Positions 34,031 to 42,848 of a DNA stretch of 64,000 nt are shown here, in pieces. Where the stretch lies: assembly GCF_000021545.1 (NCBI RefSeq), contig NC_012438.1, positions 496,001 through 560,000 of the forward strand, given 5' to 3'. The notes beneath the pieces were generated by a model. It did not search any database. It saw only the letters and a list, made by a program, of their open reading frames with translations, and was not told the DNA's origin. The position numbers were made by a program, and so were the translations under genes. Position 1 is the stretch's first letter; each line of letters starts with the position of its first letter. Source of the stretch: Sulfurihydrogenibium azorense Az-Fu1. Its GTDB lineage: Bacteria > Aquificota > Aquificia > Aquificales > Hydrogenothermaceae.

Positions 34031-34461
34031 AACTTTTTTTGACATTCATTACATATTCCAAAAATCTCAAGTCTGTGGTAATAAGGTTTAAATTTAAACT
34101 TTTTACAGACTTTATTTTGGATTTTTTCTATTTTTTCGTCGTGAAACTCAATTATTTTTCCACAAGATAAACATACTAAATGATCGTGATGTTCTTTTAA
34201 ATTTACTTCGTAATAAGTTTTATTACCGTGTTTTATAACTTCGTTTATAAGTCCAAGCTCTTTTAAAATAGATAAAGTTCTATAAACTGTTGCTCTTGAG
34301 GCTTTAATCCCTTTATTTTTAAGTTTGTAAGCAAGTTCTTCTATCTCAAAATGCCCTTTTATTTCTAAAAGCTTGTTAATTATATTTTTTCTTTGTTTTG
34401 TTAGCTTTAGATTTTTTTCTTTTAGTAATATCTCAATTTGCTCGGTATTCATATTACTCAC
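34015..34461 (-). CDS. fur: Fur-family metal-responsive repressor (paralogue 1)
   Basis: 148 residues: an N-terminal winged helix (LKLTKQRKNIINKLLEI ... KASRATVYRTLSILKELGLI), the metal-sensing segment HHDHLVCLSCGKIIEF, and a C-terminal CNEC, giving two CxxC pairs. Fur type (iron) is favoured by EHHDHLVCLSCGKI, but Zur or PerR sensing cannot be excluded. GTG 34461 and ATG 34452 are both possible starts; AGAGGTGA lies upstream of the ATG at good spacing. It overlaps the flavin reductase gene by 4 bp. A second paralogue lies at 39504. Confidence 0.88.
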   Translation of the reverse strand: MSNMNTEQIEILLKEKNLKLTKQRKNIINKLLEIKGHFEIEELAYKLKNKGIKASRATVYRTLSILKELGLINEVIKHGNKTYYEVNLKEHHDHLVCLSCGKIIEFHDEKIEKIQNKVCKKFKFKPYYHRLEIFGICNECQKKLKKRG

Positions 34462-35066
34462 CTCTTGTCAGGTCTTTTTAAAGTAAAGATATTTTCTAAA
34501 GATACATAGCAATAGTCAGCTCCCCCTAACCTTCCTACAATTTTTAGTTTTTTGTTATCCACATAGCCTTTTTCATTTAAGAGGTTGTCATCTATATGGT
34601 ATTTCAAAATCTCTCCAAAAATAAGTCCCATGTCAGCTATTTCTATAATCATGTATTTTCTACACTCTATGTTAATAGGGGATTCTTTTATTCTTGGTGC
34701 TTTTACTATATCTGAGGGTACAGGTGTTAATTCTGCTTCTTTAAACTCATCTATTTTTTCGTCAAAAGCTACAGCTGTAATATTCATTTTTTCTACTAAA
34801 TCGTATGTGACAACATTTATAACAAACTCTCCTGTTTCTTCAATATTTTTCCAAGTATCTTTTTTTCTTTCATTATCTTTTTTACCAATAGATACCGCTA
34901 TTAAAGGGGGAGATGACGATATTCCCATATAAAAGCTAAATGGTGCAATGTTGTATATGCCTTCTTTAGATACTGTTGAAATCCATGCAATAGGTCTTGG
35001 AGCTATTGTACTTATCATTAACTTATATATCTGGTCTTCTGATAAATTTTTTACATCAACAACCAT
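34458..35066 (-). CDS. Flavin reductase-like FMN-binding protein (flavoredoxin type)
   Basis: 202 residues of the split-barrel flavin family: YKLMISTIAPRPIAWISTVSKEGIYN (quoted in part as TIAPRPIAWISTV), APFSFYMGISSSPPLIAVSIG and TGEFVINVV are the FMN-binding hallmarks. These proteins are reductases for monooxygenases or electron carriers. It sits directly before fur (4-bp overlap), so it is likely expressed with the iron regulator. Partner unknown. Confidence 0.87.
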   Translation of the reverse strand: MVVDVKNLSEDQIYKLMISTIAPRPIAWISTVSKEGIYNIAPFSFYMGISSSPPLIAVSIGKKDNERKKDTWKNIEETGEFVINVVTYDLVEKMNITAVAFDEKIDEFKEAELTPVPSDIVKAPRIKESPINIECRKYMIIEIADMGLIFGEILKYHIDDNLLNEKGYVDNKKLKIVGRLGGADYCYVSLENIFTLKRPDKR

Positions 35067-35067
35067 T

Positions 35068-35739
35068 TTAAAATTCTCCTATCTCTTTTGAATGTTTAAT
35101 ATAAAAGCTTTCTATGTAATCTACAACTTCATCTATGTTATCCATTATTTTAAATATATTTAAGTCTTCTTCATCTATATAATTATTAGCTACCACTTTT
35201 GATTTTAACCACTGTAAAAGTCCATCCCAGTAATCACTTCCAAAAAAAATCACAGGAAAAGGTTTTAACTTTTTGGTTTGAATTAAAGTTAATGTCTCAA
35301 AAACCTCATCTAAGGTTCCATATCCCCCGGGGAAGAGTACAAAACCTGTAGCGTACTTGACAAGCATAACTTTTCTTGCAAAGAAATAGTTAAAGTTTAA
35401 CGTTAATGTTAAATATGGGTTGGGCTTTTGCTCTTTTGGTAGTTTGATGTTGAGACCTATAGAGTTTCCTCCTGCTTCAAAAGCTCCTCTATTGGCAGCT
35501 TCCATTATTCCTGGACCTCCTCCCGTGACTATCGTAAAACCTTTCTTTGCTAGTTTAAATCCAAGTTGTCTTGCAGAATCGTAGTATTTGTCCCCTTCTT
35601 TTACCCTTGCAGACCCAAAGATAGTTACACTTGGCTGGTAATCTGGCATTACTTCAAAGCCATCTATAAAGTCTCCGATAATTTTAAAAAGTCTCCAAGA
35701 TTCTTCTTTTTTTAGTTCATTTATTATGTAGTTATTCAT
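35068..35739 (-). CDS. LOG-family Rossmann protein (nucleotide 5'-phosphate nucleosidase type)
   Basis: 223 residues with GxGxxG-like VTGGGPGIMEAANRGAFEAGG and the family signature PGGYGTLDEVFE (about 135-146), the motifs once annotated as 'lysine decarboxylase'. LOG proteins release free bases from nucleoside monophosphates, and some bacterial ones (PpnN type) control purine nucleotide pools. The start overlaps tatC by 8 bp, and the stop is 1 bp from the flavin reductase gene. Confidence 0.87.
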   Translation of the reverse strand: MNNYIINELKKEESWRLFKIIGDFIDGFEVMPDYQPSVTIFGSARVKEGDKYYDSARQLGFKLAKKGFTIVTGGGPGIMEAANRGAFEAGGNSIGLNIKLPKEQKPNPYLTLTLNFNYFFARKVMLVKYATGFVLFPGGYGTLDEVFETLTLIQTKKLKPFPVIFFGSDYWDGLLQWLKSKVVANNYIDEEDLNIFKIMDNIDEVVDYIESFYIKHSKEIGEF

Positions 35740-36493
35740 TCTGTAGCTCCTTGTACTTTGTACTTTTTGGATAAAGTATCTTTGCTATAATTATAGAAAT
35801 TTCATAGAATAAAATCAATGGAATAGCCAGCATCAACTGACTAAAAACATCTGGAGTTGGTGTAAGTACAGCTGCAACTATAAAAGCAATTACAATAAAG
35901 TATGGTCTTGCTTTTTGTAAAAACTCTGGAGTTACTAAACCAAGTCTTGCGAGTAATGATAAAACAACAGGAAGCTCAAAGGTTAATCCAAAAGCTAAAA
36001 TCATTCTCAAAACAAAAGATATATATTCTTTTACAGAAAATATAGCCTCAGCTCCAAGTTGGATATTACCAAAGTTAATAAAAAATCCTATTGCTATAGG
36101 TAGAACAAGATAAAATGAAAACAAACATCCAATAGCAAAAAACAATGTTGTAAAAAATACAAACGGTACTGCCAACTTTTTTTCATGTTCATACAAAGCA
36201 GGTTCAATAAACTTCCATATTTGGTAGAAAACAAAAGGTGAAACCAGTATAAACCCCGCTAAAAATGATATTTTAAAAGCTGTGAAGAAAGGTTCAGTAG
36301 GTGAGAGAAAGTACAGTTTTAGATTAGGGTTAACTTTTAAAAGAGGCTGTTTTAAAAGTTCGAATATGTAGTTTGCCTTAGTGAAGGCTATTACAGTTCC
36401 AATTATTAAAGCAAGGACTATTCTAATAAGTCTTGTTCTTAACTCTGCAAGATGCTCTGTTATTGGAGCTTCTGGAAGTTGCTGATTCTCCAT
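35732..36493 (-). CDS. tatC: Sec-independent translocase subunit TatC
   Basis: Polytopic receptor of the twin-arginine export pathway. 253 residues: the N-terminal motif EHLAELRTRLIRI, six hydrophobic segments, FLSPTEPFFTAFKIS (the conserved SPxExF region), FELPVVLSLLARLGLV and AVLTPTPDVFSQLMLAIPL at the end. It is 1 bp after the tatB-like gene and overlaps the LOG gene. Confidence 0.96.
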   Translation of the reverse strand: MENQQLPEAPITEHLAELRTRLIRIVLALIIGTVIAFTKANYIFELLKQPLLKVNPNLKLYFLSPTEPFFTAFKISFLAGFILVSPFVFYQIWKFIEPALYEHEKKLAVPFVFFTTLFFAIGCLFSFYLVLPIAIGFFINFGNIQLGAEAIFSVKEYISFVLRMILAFGLTFELPVVLSLLARLGLVTPEFLQKARPYFIVIAFIVAAVLTPTPDVFSQLMLAIPLILFYEISIIIAKILYPKSTKYKELQNE

Positions 36494-36494
36494 C

Positions 36495-36836
36495 TTATAC
36501 CTCTTTTGATTCTTTTTTAAAGCTTACCTTTTCTCTTACCACTTCTTTTTTATCTTCAGGCTTTTTTATCTCTTTTTCAAACTCTTCATCAAACGAACTT
36601 TTTGAAGTCTCTTGAGGTTTAACTTGGTTAAAATCATCTATTTTAATATCTTTTTGTATACTTTTAACAGAGGATATATCATTTACTACAGAAGATTTTA
36701 CTTCATCAACAGAAGATTTAATCTCTCTATAAAATTTACCTAAAGCTTTTGCTACTTCTGGTAATCTTTGAGGACCTAAAACTATTAAGGCTACAACCAT
36801 TATCAATAAAAGCTCTTGTAAACCTATACCAAACAT
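36495..36836 (-). CDS. tatB: Twin-arginine translocase subunit TatB/TatA
   Basis: 113 residues: short transmembrane helix (GLQELLLIMVVALIVLGP, about 4-21), hinge GPQRLPEVAKALGKF, an amphipathic helix and a charged unstructured tail. The PQRLP hinge and length suit TatB, but a TatA/E role is possible in genomes with one such gene. ATG 36836 is chosen over the upstream 36860 because TAAGGAGGA (GGAGGA at 36849-36844) precedes it by 7 bases. It begins the tatBC-LOG-flavin reductase-fur run, 13 bp after bamA. Confidence 0.9.
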   Translation of the reverse strand: MFGIGLQELLLIMVVALIVLGPQRLPEVAKALGKFYREIKSSVDEVKSSVVNDISSVKSIQKDIKIDDFNQVKPQETSKSSFDEEFEKEIKKPEDKKEVVREKVSFKKESKEV

Positions 36837-36849
36837 AATTTTATCCTCC

Positions 36850-39417
36850 TTAAAAATCAAGTCCTATACTAAACTCTATTCTGTATCCACTTTCTCCTGG
36901 CTTTCTGTCTAACTTCTTTGCATAATCTAAAATAAGTGAACCTGCAGGAGTTGGAACATAAATACCTATTCCAGCTGTCTTTCTAAATTTATGACTTTTA
37001 TACTCTTTAAAGTCTGTATAAACATTTCCTAAATCGTAAAATGTAAGTAGATATATATTATACTTTGGATAGACTAAAAATCTTAAATCGTTGTTTATAA
37101 GGATAAAACTGTTTCCTCCAATTCCTTTTTCCCCTGCTACTTCATCTATACCAAAACCTCTCAAAGAAGATATACCACCTAAAAAGTATCTTTCTGAGAT
37201 AGGTAAGGTGTTATTATTTTTAAATATATAACCTGTTGAAAATCTTGGGGAGAAGACTAAATAGTTGAAAAACTCACTGTACAACCTTAAAGAAAGTTCT
37301 CCGGAATAATAGTCTATATCTTTAAAAGATTTAGATATTTTAGATATAAACAGATAACCTTTTTTAGGGTCAATTTTGGAGTTTCTATGGTCGTCAGTTA
37401 AAGATAAGGATATTTTAAATTGAGAATAGCTTTTTACTGGGCTTGGTAAGGTTAGTTTATCTAAAGAACTATCTTTACTTTCAAAAGTAATCCTTAACCT
37501 TACAAATTTATTGTGAAACTTTTCAATAAAAAAGTCAAACCCTTGTGAAGAAAGGTTAAAGTATCTTCTATACTGTATGTTTTTATATGGAGATATAAAA
37601 GAGGTTAAACCGTAAGGAAGGAGTCTACTACCAAAACTAAGTCTGTAGTTTGTTTGGAAGTTTGATCTTTCTAAGTAGATAGAGCTCTCTAATCCATAAC
37701 TGAAAAGATTTTTAAGTATTAACGCAGCTGATACCTTAAACTGTTGGTCTGTACTATAACCTACGCTACCTTGTAGTAGGCCTCTTTTGTCATCGTGTAG
37801 TATTAAAGCTTTGTCTAAGACTTTCTCTTCCTCGTTTTTTAAAAATACAGGGTTTATATAATCAAAGAGTCTCGAATCATAGAGTCTATTAATCGCTACA
37901 TCTACTACTTTAGAGTCAAATGTATCTTTTTCCCTCAGCTGCCATTTTACTACTTTAGGGTTTAGATAATTACTTCCGTATATAAATGTTATACCGTTTT
38001 TATAGATAGAGCCTTTTTCATACACAAAGTCAGCTATTACTTCTACTTTATCTTCTTTCTCTTGAGTTATTACGTTGAGCAGCACATCACCATCTAAAAA
38101 TCCATCTTCTTGAAGACTTTTCTTTAAGGTTTTCTGTATCTCTACTATTTCTTTTGGGTCGTAAATCTTAGGTAGTTTAACTTCAATTTTTGTTTTATAG
38201 TTTTCTTGATTTATTTTTGTAAGTATGTACTGTTTTCCTTTGTAGAATGATATTTCTACATCAACTAAACCATTATCTTTAACATTTTCTTTTATAGAGT
38301 AGTTTACAGAAAGATAACCTTTTGAGTAGAAGTCTTCTTCCCTTTTTTCTAAAAATTCTTTTAACTCTCTTTGGTTGTAGTAATTACTTAGTATCTTTTT
38401 AACACCATCCATAATTCCGGGAGTATCTGTTTTGACTTCCAATTTATCAACTTTATACCTTTGTCCCTCTTCTATGTTTATGTTTATTATAGAAAAAAGT
38501 GAATAAAGACCTTGATAAAGGTCTTCTGACTCTGAAACTTCGTAAGAAACATCTACATCCAAAAATCCTTGTCCTTTGTAAAACTCGATAATGTTTTCTT
38601 TGGATTTATTTAACTGGTAGTGGTTAAAGCCGTTTTCTTCAAGGGTTAAGAGTTTTCTTAATTCATTTTCGTTAAAAGCTTTGTTTCCTTTAAAGTTAAC
38701 AGTGTACTTTGTCCCAAAGTTTATTGCTACATAGAGGTTTGCATAGTTTTCATTTACTTGCTCTATATCTTGTAAATTAACAAAAGCATCGTAATAGCCA
38801 CCTTTTCTAAGGAAAGATAAAAGATTTTCTATCTTTTTTTCTATCTCATCAAAGTATAAGTAATCTCCTTTTTTTAATTTAAGAACCTTTAGAAAGGTTA
38901 TTCTATCAAGCTCTGAAATACTTTGGTCTGACAAGAAAATTATATCGTTTAACTTTGTTTTTTTACCTTCGTTTATTTTCAAGTTTATAGTGGCATAACC
39001 ATCTGGAGTATAGTTAGAGGTTATATCTACAGTTGTAAAAAGAAAACCTTTATCGGCATAGAACTGTCTTATTCTTAATGGTATAGTTTGAAGTAGAGAT
39101 GTGTCAAAAGTGTAATTTTCGTTTAAGCCTGTAATTGCTTTTATCTCTGATTTCCAAAAACTTTTATTTCCAGATATATTTAAAGTTTTAAGTGTTGGTT
39201 TTTTTTCTAAAAATATTTTATTATCCTTTATCTCTATACTTTCAAAATCGTTTGTTTGTTCAAACAGTGTTTTTAAAAGCTCTAAATCTTTTGTTTTTTC
39301 GTACACTTCCAAAGCATTGTTTTTAGGGAGCTTATAGTTAGAGATTATAACATCATCACTACAGTAAGCAACCGTCCAAAAAAGCATCAATGTAAAGACA
39401 ATAAAACGATATACCAT
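36850..39417 (-). CDS. bamA: Outer-membrane protein assembly factor BamA
   Basis: Omp85-family barrel, 855 residues. A signal peptide ends near residue 19. Repeated POTRA units fill about 70-470 (KLNDIIFLSD, YTVNFKGNKAFNENELRKLL, YKVDKLEVKT, YKNGITFIYG), and the C-terminal half is a 16-strand barrel with the lid-lock motif GGISSLRGFG (about 755) and a terminal phenylalanine. The multiple POTRAs favour BamA over TamA. It is followed by tatB-tatC. Omp85 substrates insert through this protein. Confidence 0.9.
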   Translation of the reverse strand: MVYRFIVFTLMLFWTVAYCSDDVIISNYKLPKNNALEVYEKTKDLELLKTLFEQTNDFESIEIKDNKIFLEKKPTLKTLNISGNKSFWKSEIKAITGLNENYTFDTSLLQTIPLRIRQFYADKGFLFTTVDITSNYTPDGYATINLKINEGKKTKLNDIIFLSDQSISELDRITFLKVLKLKKGDYLYFDEIEKKIENLLSFLRKGGYYDAFVNLQDIEQVNENYANLYVAINFGTKYTVNFKGNKAFNENELRKLLTLEENGFNHYQLNKSKENIIEFYKGQGFLDVDVSYEVSESEDLYQGLYSLFSIININIEEGQRYKVDKLEVKTDTPGIMDGVKKILSNYYNQRELKEFLEKREEDFYSKGYLSVNYSIKENVKDNGLVDVEISFYKGKQYILTKINQENYKTKIEVKLPKIYDPKEIVEIQKTLKKSLQEDGFLDGDVLLNVITQEKEDKVEVIADFVYEKGSIYKNGITFIYGSNYLNPKVVKWQLREKDTFDSKVVDVAINRLYDSRLFDYINPVFLKNEEEKVLDKALILHDDKRGLLQGSVGYSTDQQFKVSAALILKNLFSYGLESSIYLERSNFQTNYRLSFGSRLLPYGLTSFISPYKNIQYRRYFNLSSQGFDFFIEKFHNKFVRLRITFESKDSSLDKLTLPSPVKSYSQFKISLSLTDDHRNSKIDPKKGYLFISKISKSFKDIDYYSGELSLRLYSEFFNYLVFSPRFSTGYIFKNNNTLPISERYFLGGISSLRGFGIDEVAGEKGIGGNSFILINNDLRFLVYPKYNIYLLTFYDLGNVYTDFKEYKSHKFRKTAGIGIYVPTPAGSLILDYAKKLDRKPGESGYRIEFSIGLDF

Positions 39418-39503
39418 TAACTCTCCGTATGTCTAAAATCATTTAAAATCTGTTAATAAATTATAATATTATTGTACTTGGAATTTTTTTATGAGGTAAA
39501 GTA

Positions 39504-39908
39504 GTGCAAAGAAGGAACACTAACCAAAGAAAGATTATATACGAGATAGTTAAAAGTACTAATATACATCCGACTGCAGACTGGATTTATGAAAAGGCAA
39601 GACTTTACATTCCAAACATCAGTTTAGGTACTGTTTACAGAAATTTAAAGATTTTAAAAGAGGAAGGTTTCATCACTGAGATAAACGATGGAAAACAAAG
39701 TAGGTTTGATGCAAGGACTGATAGACATTACCACTTTAAATGTGTAAAATGTGAAAGTATCTACGATATAGGCCTTGATATGGTACATATCAATATGGAT
39801 TTAAAGAAACTTTCAAGGAAAGGGTTTAAGGTAAAAGATGTAAACATAGATATAGAAGGTGTATGTCCAAAATGTGCTAAAGGAGAGAAACTTGAGAAGA
39901 ATAGTTAG
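39504..39908 (+). CDS. perR: PerR-like Fur-family repressor (paralogue 2)
   Basis: 134 residues: the winged helix (NQRKIIYEIVKSTNIHPTADWIYEKAR in pieces, then ISLGTVYRNLKILKEEGFI), the metal-binding cluster DARTDRHYHFKCVKCESIYDI and a C-terminal CPKCAKG zinc site. The HPTAD start of helix 3 and shorter length match PerR peroxide sensors. The start GTG 39504 has GAGGT 6 bases before it; an ATG at 39491 is closed at once by TAG. It overlaps the molybdoenzyme gene by 17 bp, so the two are translated together. Confidence 0.85.
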   Translation: MQRRNTNQRKIIYEIVKSTNIHPTADWIYEKARLYIPNISLGTVYRNLKILKEEGFITEINDGKQSRFDARTDRHYHFKCVKCESIYDIGLDMVHINMDLKKLSRKGFKVKDVNIDIEGVCPKCAKGEKLEKNS

Positions 39909-40482
39909 CCCTATAAATTTTAGACCCGATAGACTTCCCCCAGGACAACATTGGACAGATAAGCTTATTATTCTTGGAATATCAGACCCTCCTGAATTGG
40001 ATTTATCTCAGTATAGACTTAAGATATTTGGAGAAGTTGAAAAACCAGTTGTTTTAACTTGGGAAGATATAATGGATTTAGAGCCTGTTGAACTTGTTGC
40101 TGACTTTCACTGTGTAACAAGATGGAGCTGTAAAGATGTTGTGTGGCAAGGCTTTCACGTAGATGAGATAAAAAAGTTAGTTAACATAAAACCAACTGCT
40201 AAATCGGTTATGATACACTCTTTAGATGGGTATACAACTAACATTCCTATAGAGTACTTTTTTGATGAAGATGTAATTTTTGCTTATAAACTTTTTGGAA
40301 AACCTATACCACCGGACAACGGATACCCACTAAGACTGATAGTCCCAAAACTGTACTCTTGGAAAAGTGCAAAGTTTGTAGCTGGTATTGAGTTTATGCC
40401 AGAGGACAGACCCGGCTTTTGGGAGATGAGAGGTTATCATATTTTAGGAGACCCTTGGAAAGAACAAAGATACTCATATTGA
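39892..40482 (+). CDS. Cytosolic sulfite-oxidase-family molybdopterin enzyme
   Basis: 196 residues of the YedY/sulfite-oxidase fold: FRPDRLPPGQHWTDKL, then the Mo-ligating cysteine in DFHCVTRWSCKDVVWQG (about residue 82), DGYTTNIPIEYFFDED, and GYPLRLIVPKLYSWKSAKFV. There is no twin-arginine leader and no heme domain, so it is cytoplasmic, unlike MsrP. TTG at 39892 (AGGAG at 39881-39885) starts it inside perR; the longer start at 39859 lacks a ribosome site. A sulfoxide reductase or sulfite dehydrogenase role is possible. Confidence 0.8.
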   Translation: MRRIVSPINFRPDRLPPGQHWTDKLIILGISDPPELDLSQYRLKIFGEVEKPVVLTWEDIMDLEPVELVADFHCVTRWSCKDVVWQGFHVDEIKKLVNIKPTAKSVMIHSLDGYTTNIPIEYFFDEDVIFAYKLFGKPIPPDNGYPLRLIVPKLYSWKSAKFVAGIEFMPEDRPGFWEMRGYHILGDPWKEQRYSY

Positions 40483-40494
40483 TGGAGGTTTGGA

Positions 40495-40785
40495 ATGGTA
40501 AAGTTAAAAGTAGTTGTAGATAGGACTTTATGTGAAGGCATTGGAGTATGTGTTCCAGAAGCTCCTAAATATCTAATTTTAGATAAAAGACATAAAGCAG
40601 TAATATTAGAACCGGGTAAAGATAAAGAAAAATTATTCCAAGAAGTTGCAGAAAAGAAAAGACAAGAAGTTGTTTTAGAGCTATCAGATGATGAATCTGA
40701 AGATATGTTTAGAGCTGCTGAGGCTTGTCCTGTAAAAGCTATATTTATTTACGACCCTGATACTGGAGAACAACTATACCCTTAG
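40495..40785 (+). CDS. Single-cluster ferredoxin, probably [3Fe-4S]
   Basis: 96 residues. CEGIGVCVPEAPKYL followed by AACPVKAI-like ACPVKAIFIYDP is the CxxxxxC...CP pattern of ferredoxins with three cysteines; the position where a fourth ligand (Cys or Asp) would sit is Ile, favouring a [3Fe-4S] cluster. A charged insert (about 35-65) separates the two halves. It starts ATG 12 bp after the molybdoenzyme, preceded by GGAGG, so it is a natural electron partner for it. P450-type partners are absent. Confidence 0.8.
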   Translation: MVKLKVVVDRTLCEGIGVCVPEAPKYLILDKRHKAVILEPGKDKEKLFQEVAEKKRQEVVLELSDDESEDMFRAAEACPVKAIFIYDPDTGEQLYP

Positions 40786-40794
40786 GAGATAATT

Positions 40795-40905
40795 ATGCTT
40801 GACAAAATATATGGTATATACGAAAGAAACGTAAAAGTATTGCTGATACTTATACCAGCTATACTCTTTGCAGTGATGGCTTATTTATATATTAAAGCTG
40901 GATAA
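40795..40905 (+). CDS. Small single-pass membrane protein (36 residues)
   Basis: ATG 40795 with AGGAGA at 40784-40789, 9 bp after the ferredoxin. The product is MLDKIYGIYERNVKVLLILI continuing into a hydrophobic stretch PAILFAVMAYLYI and ending KAG. The first 12 residues are polar and the rest form one transmembrane helix, so it may tether or dock the ferredoxin/molybdoenzyme. It was too short for usual calling. It stops at 40905, immediately abutting the convergent yicC stop at 40906. Confidence 0.6.
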   Translation: MLDKIYGIYERNVKVLLILIPAILFAVMAYLYIKAG

Positions 40906-41763
40906 CTACTCTATATTCTGAACTTGTTGACGGATTTTTTCCAGTTGCGTTTTCATCTCTACAGTGTAATTGCTAAAGTCTGGCATTTTGTTTCCAAGAG
41001 TGTTTATCTCTCTGTGCATCTCCTGACACAAAAAGTCTAACTTTCTACCTATAGGTTTATCTAACTTGATTAGCTGGTAAAACCTTTCTAAATGGGTTTT
41101 TAATCTTATTACTTCTTCTGTGATATCTATTTTGTCTGCAAGGAGTGTAGCTTCTATAAATGCCCTTTCTGAGTAGTTTTCTCCAAGGAGCTGTTTTACT
41201 TTTTGGTATATTCTTTCTTTTGCCTTTTCTAAGATAACTTCCTTTTCTTTTTCTATTTTTTCTGTAAAGTCTTTTATTATTTTTAATCTACTTTCTATGT
41301 CCAAAATTAGCTTATCTCCTTCTCTCTTTCTTTCTTGTTTTAAAAGTGAGATACTTTCTTTTACTGTATTTAGTACATCTTCTTTTAGCTGGTTTGGTAG
41401 TTCTTCAGAGTTGTTTGAGTTTAGTTGATAACTTAAGATATCATAGATTTTATCGTCTGTAAGGTTTAAGTTTAGATTGTTTACTAAGTCTTTTATTTGA
41501 GATAGAATGATTTTTAATTTTTCTACATCTAAAACATTAGATAGATTTTGGTAAGTTATATTTATAACAACTTGAAAAGTTCCCCTTTCAAAACTTTCTT
41601 GAAAAAGTTTTCTAATATCTAAATCTAAGTACATTACAACATTTTTATCCCCTTTTAAAGACAAATCAAAACCTTTACTATTTAAAGATTTTACACTTAC
41701 AGATATCTCATAGTCTGGAAAGGTTTTTTTTACAAAAGTAAATCCTGTCATACTGTATGGCAT
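40906..41763 (-). CDS. yicC: YicC-family endoribonuclease-like protein
   Basis: 285 residues. PYSMTGFTFVKK at the N-terminus, VSVKSLNSKGFDLSLK, and the C-terminal block IGRKLDFLCQEMHREINTLGNKM (about 245-267) are the YicC hallmarks. E. coli YicC cleaves RNA and promotes turnover of some small RNAs. It is 2 bp after the erythrin-VIT gene and ends the yicC/mbfA/waaA/fetB/hemN minus-strand run. Confidence 0.92.
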   Translation of the reverse strand: MPYSMTGFTFVKKTFPDYEISVSVKSLNSKGFDLSLKGDKNVVMYLDLDIRKLFQESFERGTFQVVINITYQNLSNVLDVEKLKIILSQIKDLVNNLNLNLTDDKIYDILSYQLNSNNSEELPNQLKEDVLNTVKESISLLKQERKREGDKLILDIESRLKIIKDFTEKIEKEKEVILEKAKERIYQKVKQLLGENYSERAFIEATLLADKIDITEEVIRLKTHLERFYQLIKLDKPIGRKLDFLCQEMHREINTLGNKMPDFSNYTVEMKTQLEKIRQQVQNIE

Positions 41764-41765
41764 AA

Positions 41766-42848
41766 TTACACCTCAATTCCAAAAAAGTATTGGACTATTT
41801 TACCAAAAGTAAAAGATGTAGCAGCTGCAAAAGATGCTGCGAGAATCATCTCTGTTATTTTTTTCTTAATAGAAATACCAGAAAATATAGCTACAAAAGA
41901 AGCTACAAAACTAAGTATCAACATCGCAAAAACCAAAGAAAAACCAAGAGCTACAAAAGAATTACCAAATAAGAAAAACGGTAAAACTGGGAAAATTACA
42001 CCAAGTAAGTAAGAAAATCCCGTAAAAAATCCAGATTTTATCTCATTTTCTTCTACTTCTTTTTGAAATACACTTGATAAACTTACATTTTCTTTTTTTA
42101 ACTTTTCTACCACTTCCTTAACTACATTATCAGGAATATCACTTTCTTTTAGTTTTTCTTCAAAAAGTTCATAACTTTTCTCTGGGAAAATATCCATTAT
42201 TATTTTGTTCCTTTCGTTAAATGCTTCACTTATCTGTCTCTGAGACCGTACCGATATGTAAGCTCCTATACCCATAGACAAACTTCCAGCTATACCTACT
42301 ACACAACCGCTGATACCTACTAAAAAAGGATTAGTTGGATATACTGCAGAAAGACCTGCTACCGTTCCTAAAATCTCAACTAATCCATCGTTCATTCCCA
42401 GTATTAAATCTCTTACGTTTGTAAGTCCAAGTTTTTCTGCCTCTTTTGAAAAGAATGTTTCGTGTTCTATTTCATCTAATATTATGTTTTTTAAAGAGTT
42501 TACTTCGTACTCATTAAGGTCAGCTTCTTTTAAGAATTTGTAGTAATCTTTTAAAGCATTACTTTCTCCCTGTTCTAAAATGGATATTAAAAGTATTGGG
42601 TTAAATACATTTGCAAAAAACTGCCAATATTTGTTTTTTGTATAACCTTGTGGTATTTCAGGTAAATTATGACCTCTTGATGTTATAAAATACTTCCAGA
42701 AGTTAGAGTGTTTTTCTTCTGCTTTTGCTATCTTTAATAGATTTTCTTTTAAAGATAGATTCTTTGTTTTATCTGCTAAAAATGAGTAAAAGTTGTAGTC
42801 ATAAATCTCGTTTATATAAAACTCTTTTGCCTTTTCTATCAAATCCAT
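41766..42848 (-). CDS. Membrane-bound ferritin-like erythrin-VIT1 protein (MbfA type)
   Basis: 360 residues. The N-terminal ~140 form a rubrerythrin-like four-helix domain with iron-binding Glu/His pairs (AKAEEKHSNFW, EQGESNALKDYY, DEIEHETFFSKEAE). The C-terminal half is a VIT1/CCC1 transporter (LGMNDGLVEILGTVAGLSAV, SMGIGAYISVRSQRQ, then three hydrophobic helices). MbfA proteins export iron or manganese and protect against peroxide. Beside it lie waaA and a FetB-like gene. Confidence 0.87.
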   Translation of the reverse strand: MDLIEKAKEFYINEIYDYNFYSFLADKTKNLSLKENLLKIAKAEEKHSNFWKYFITSRGHNLPEIPQGYTKNKYWQFFANVFNPILLISILEQGESNALKDYYKFLKEADLNEYEVNSLKNIILDEIEHETFFSKEAEKLGLTNVRDLILGMNDGLVEILGTVAGLSAVYPTNPFLVGISGCVVGIAGSLSMGIGAYISVRSQRQISEAFNERNKIIMDIFPEKSYELFEEKLKESDIPDNVVKEVVEKLKKENVSLSSVFQKEVEENEIKSGFFTGFSYLLGVIFPVLPFFLFGNSFVALGFSLVFAMLILSFVASFVAIFSGISIKKKITEMILAASFAAATSFTFGKIVQYFFGIEV

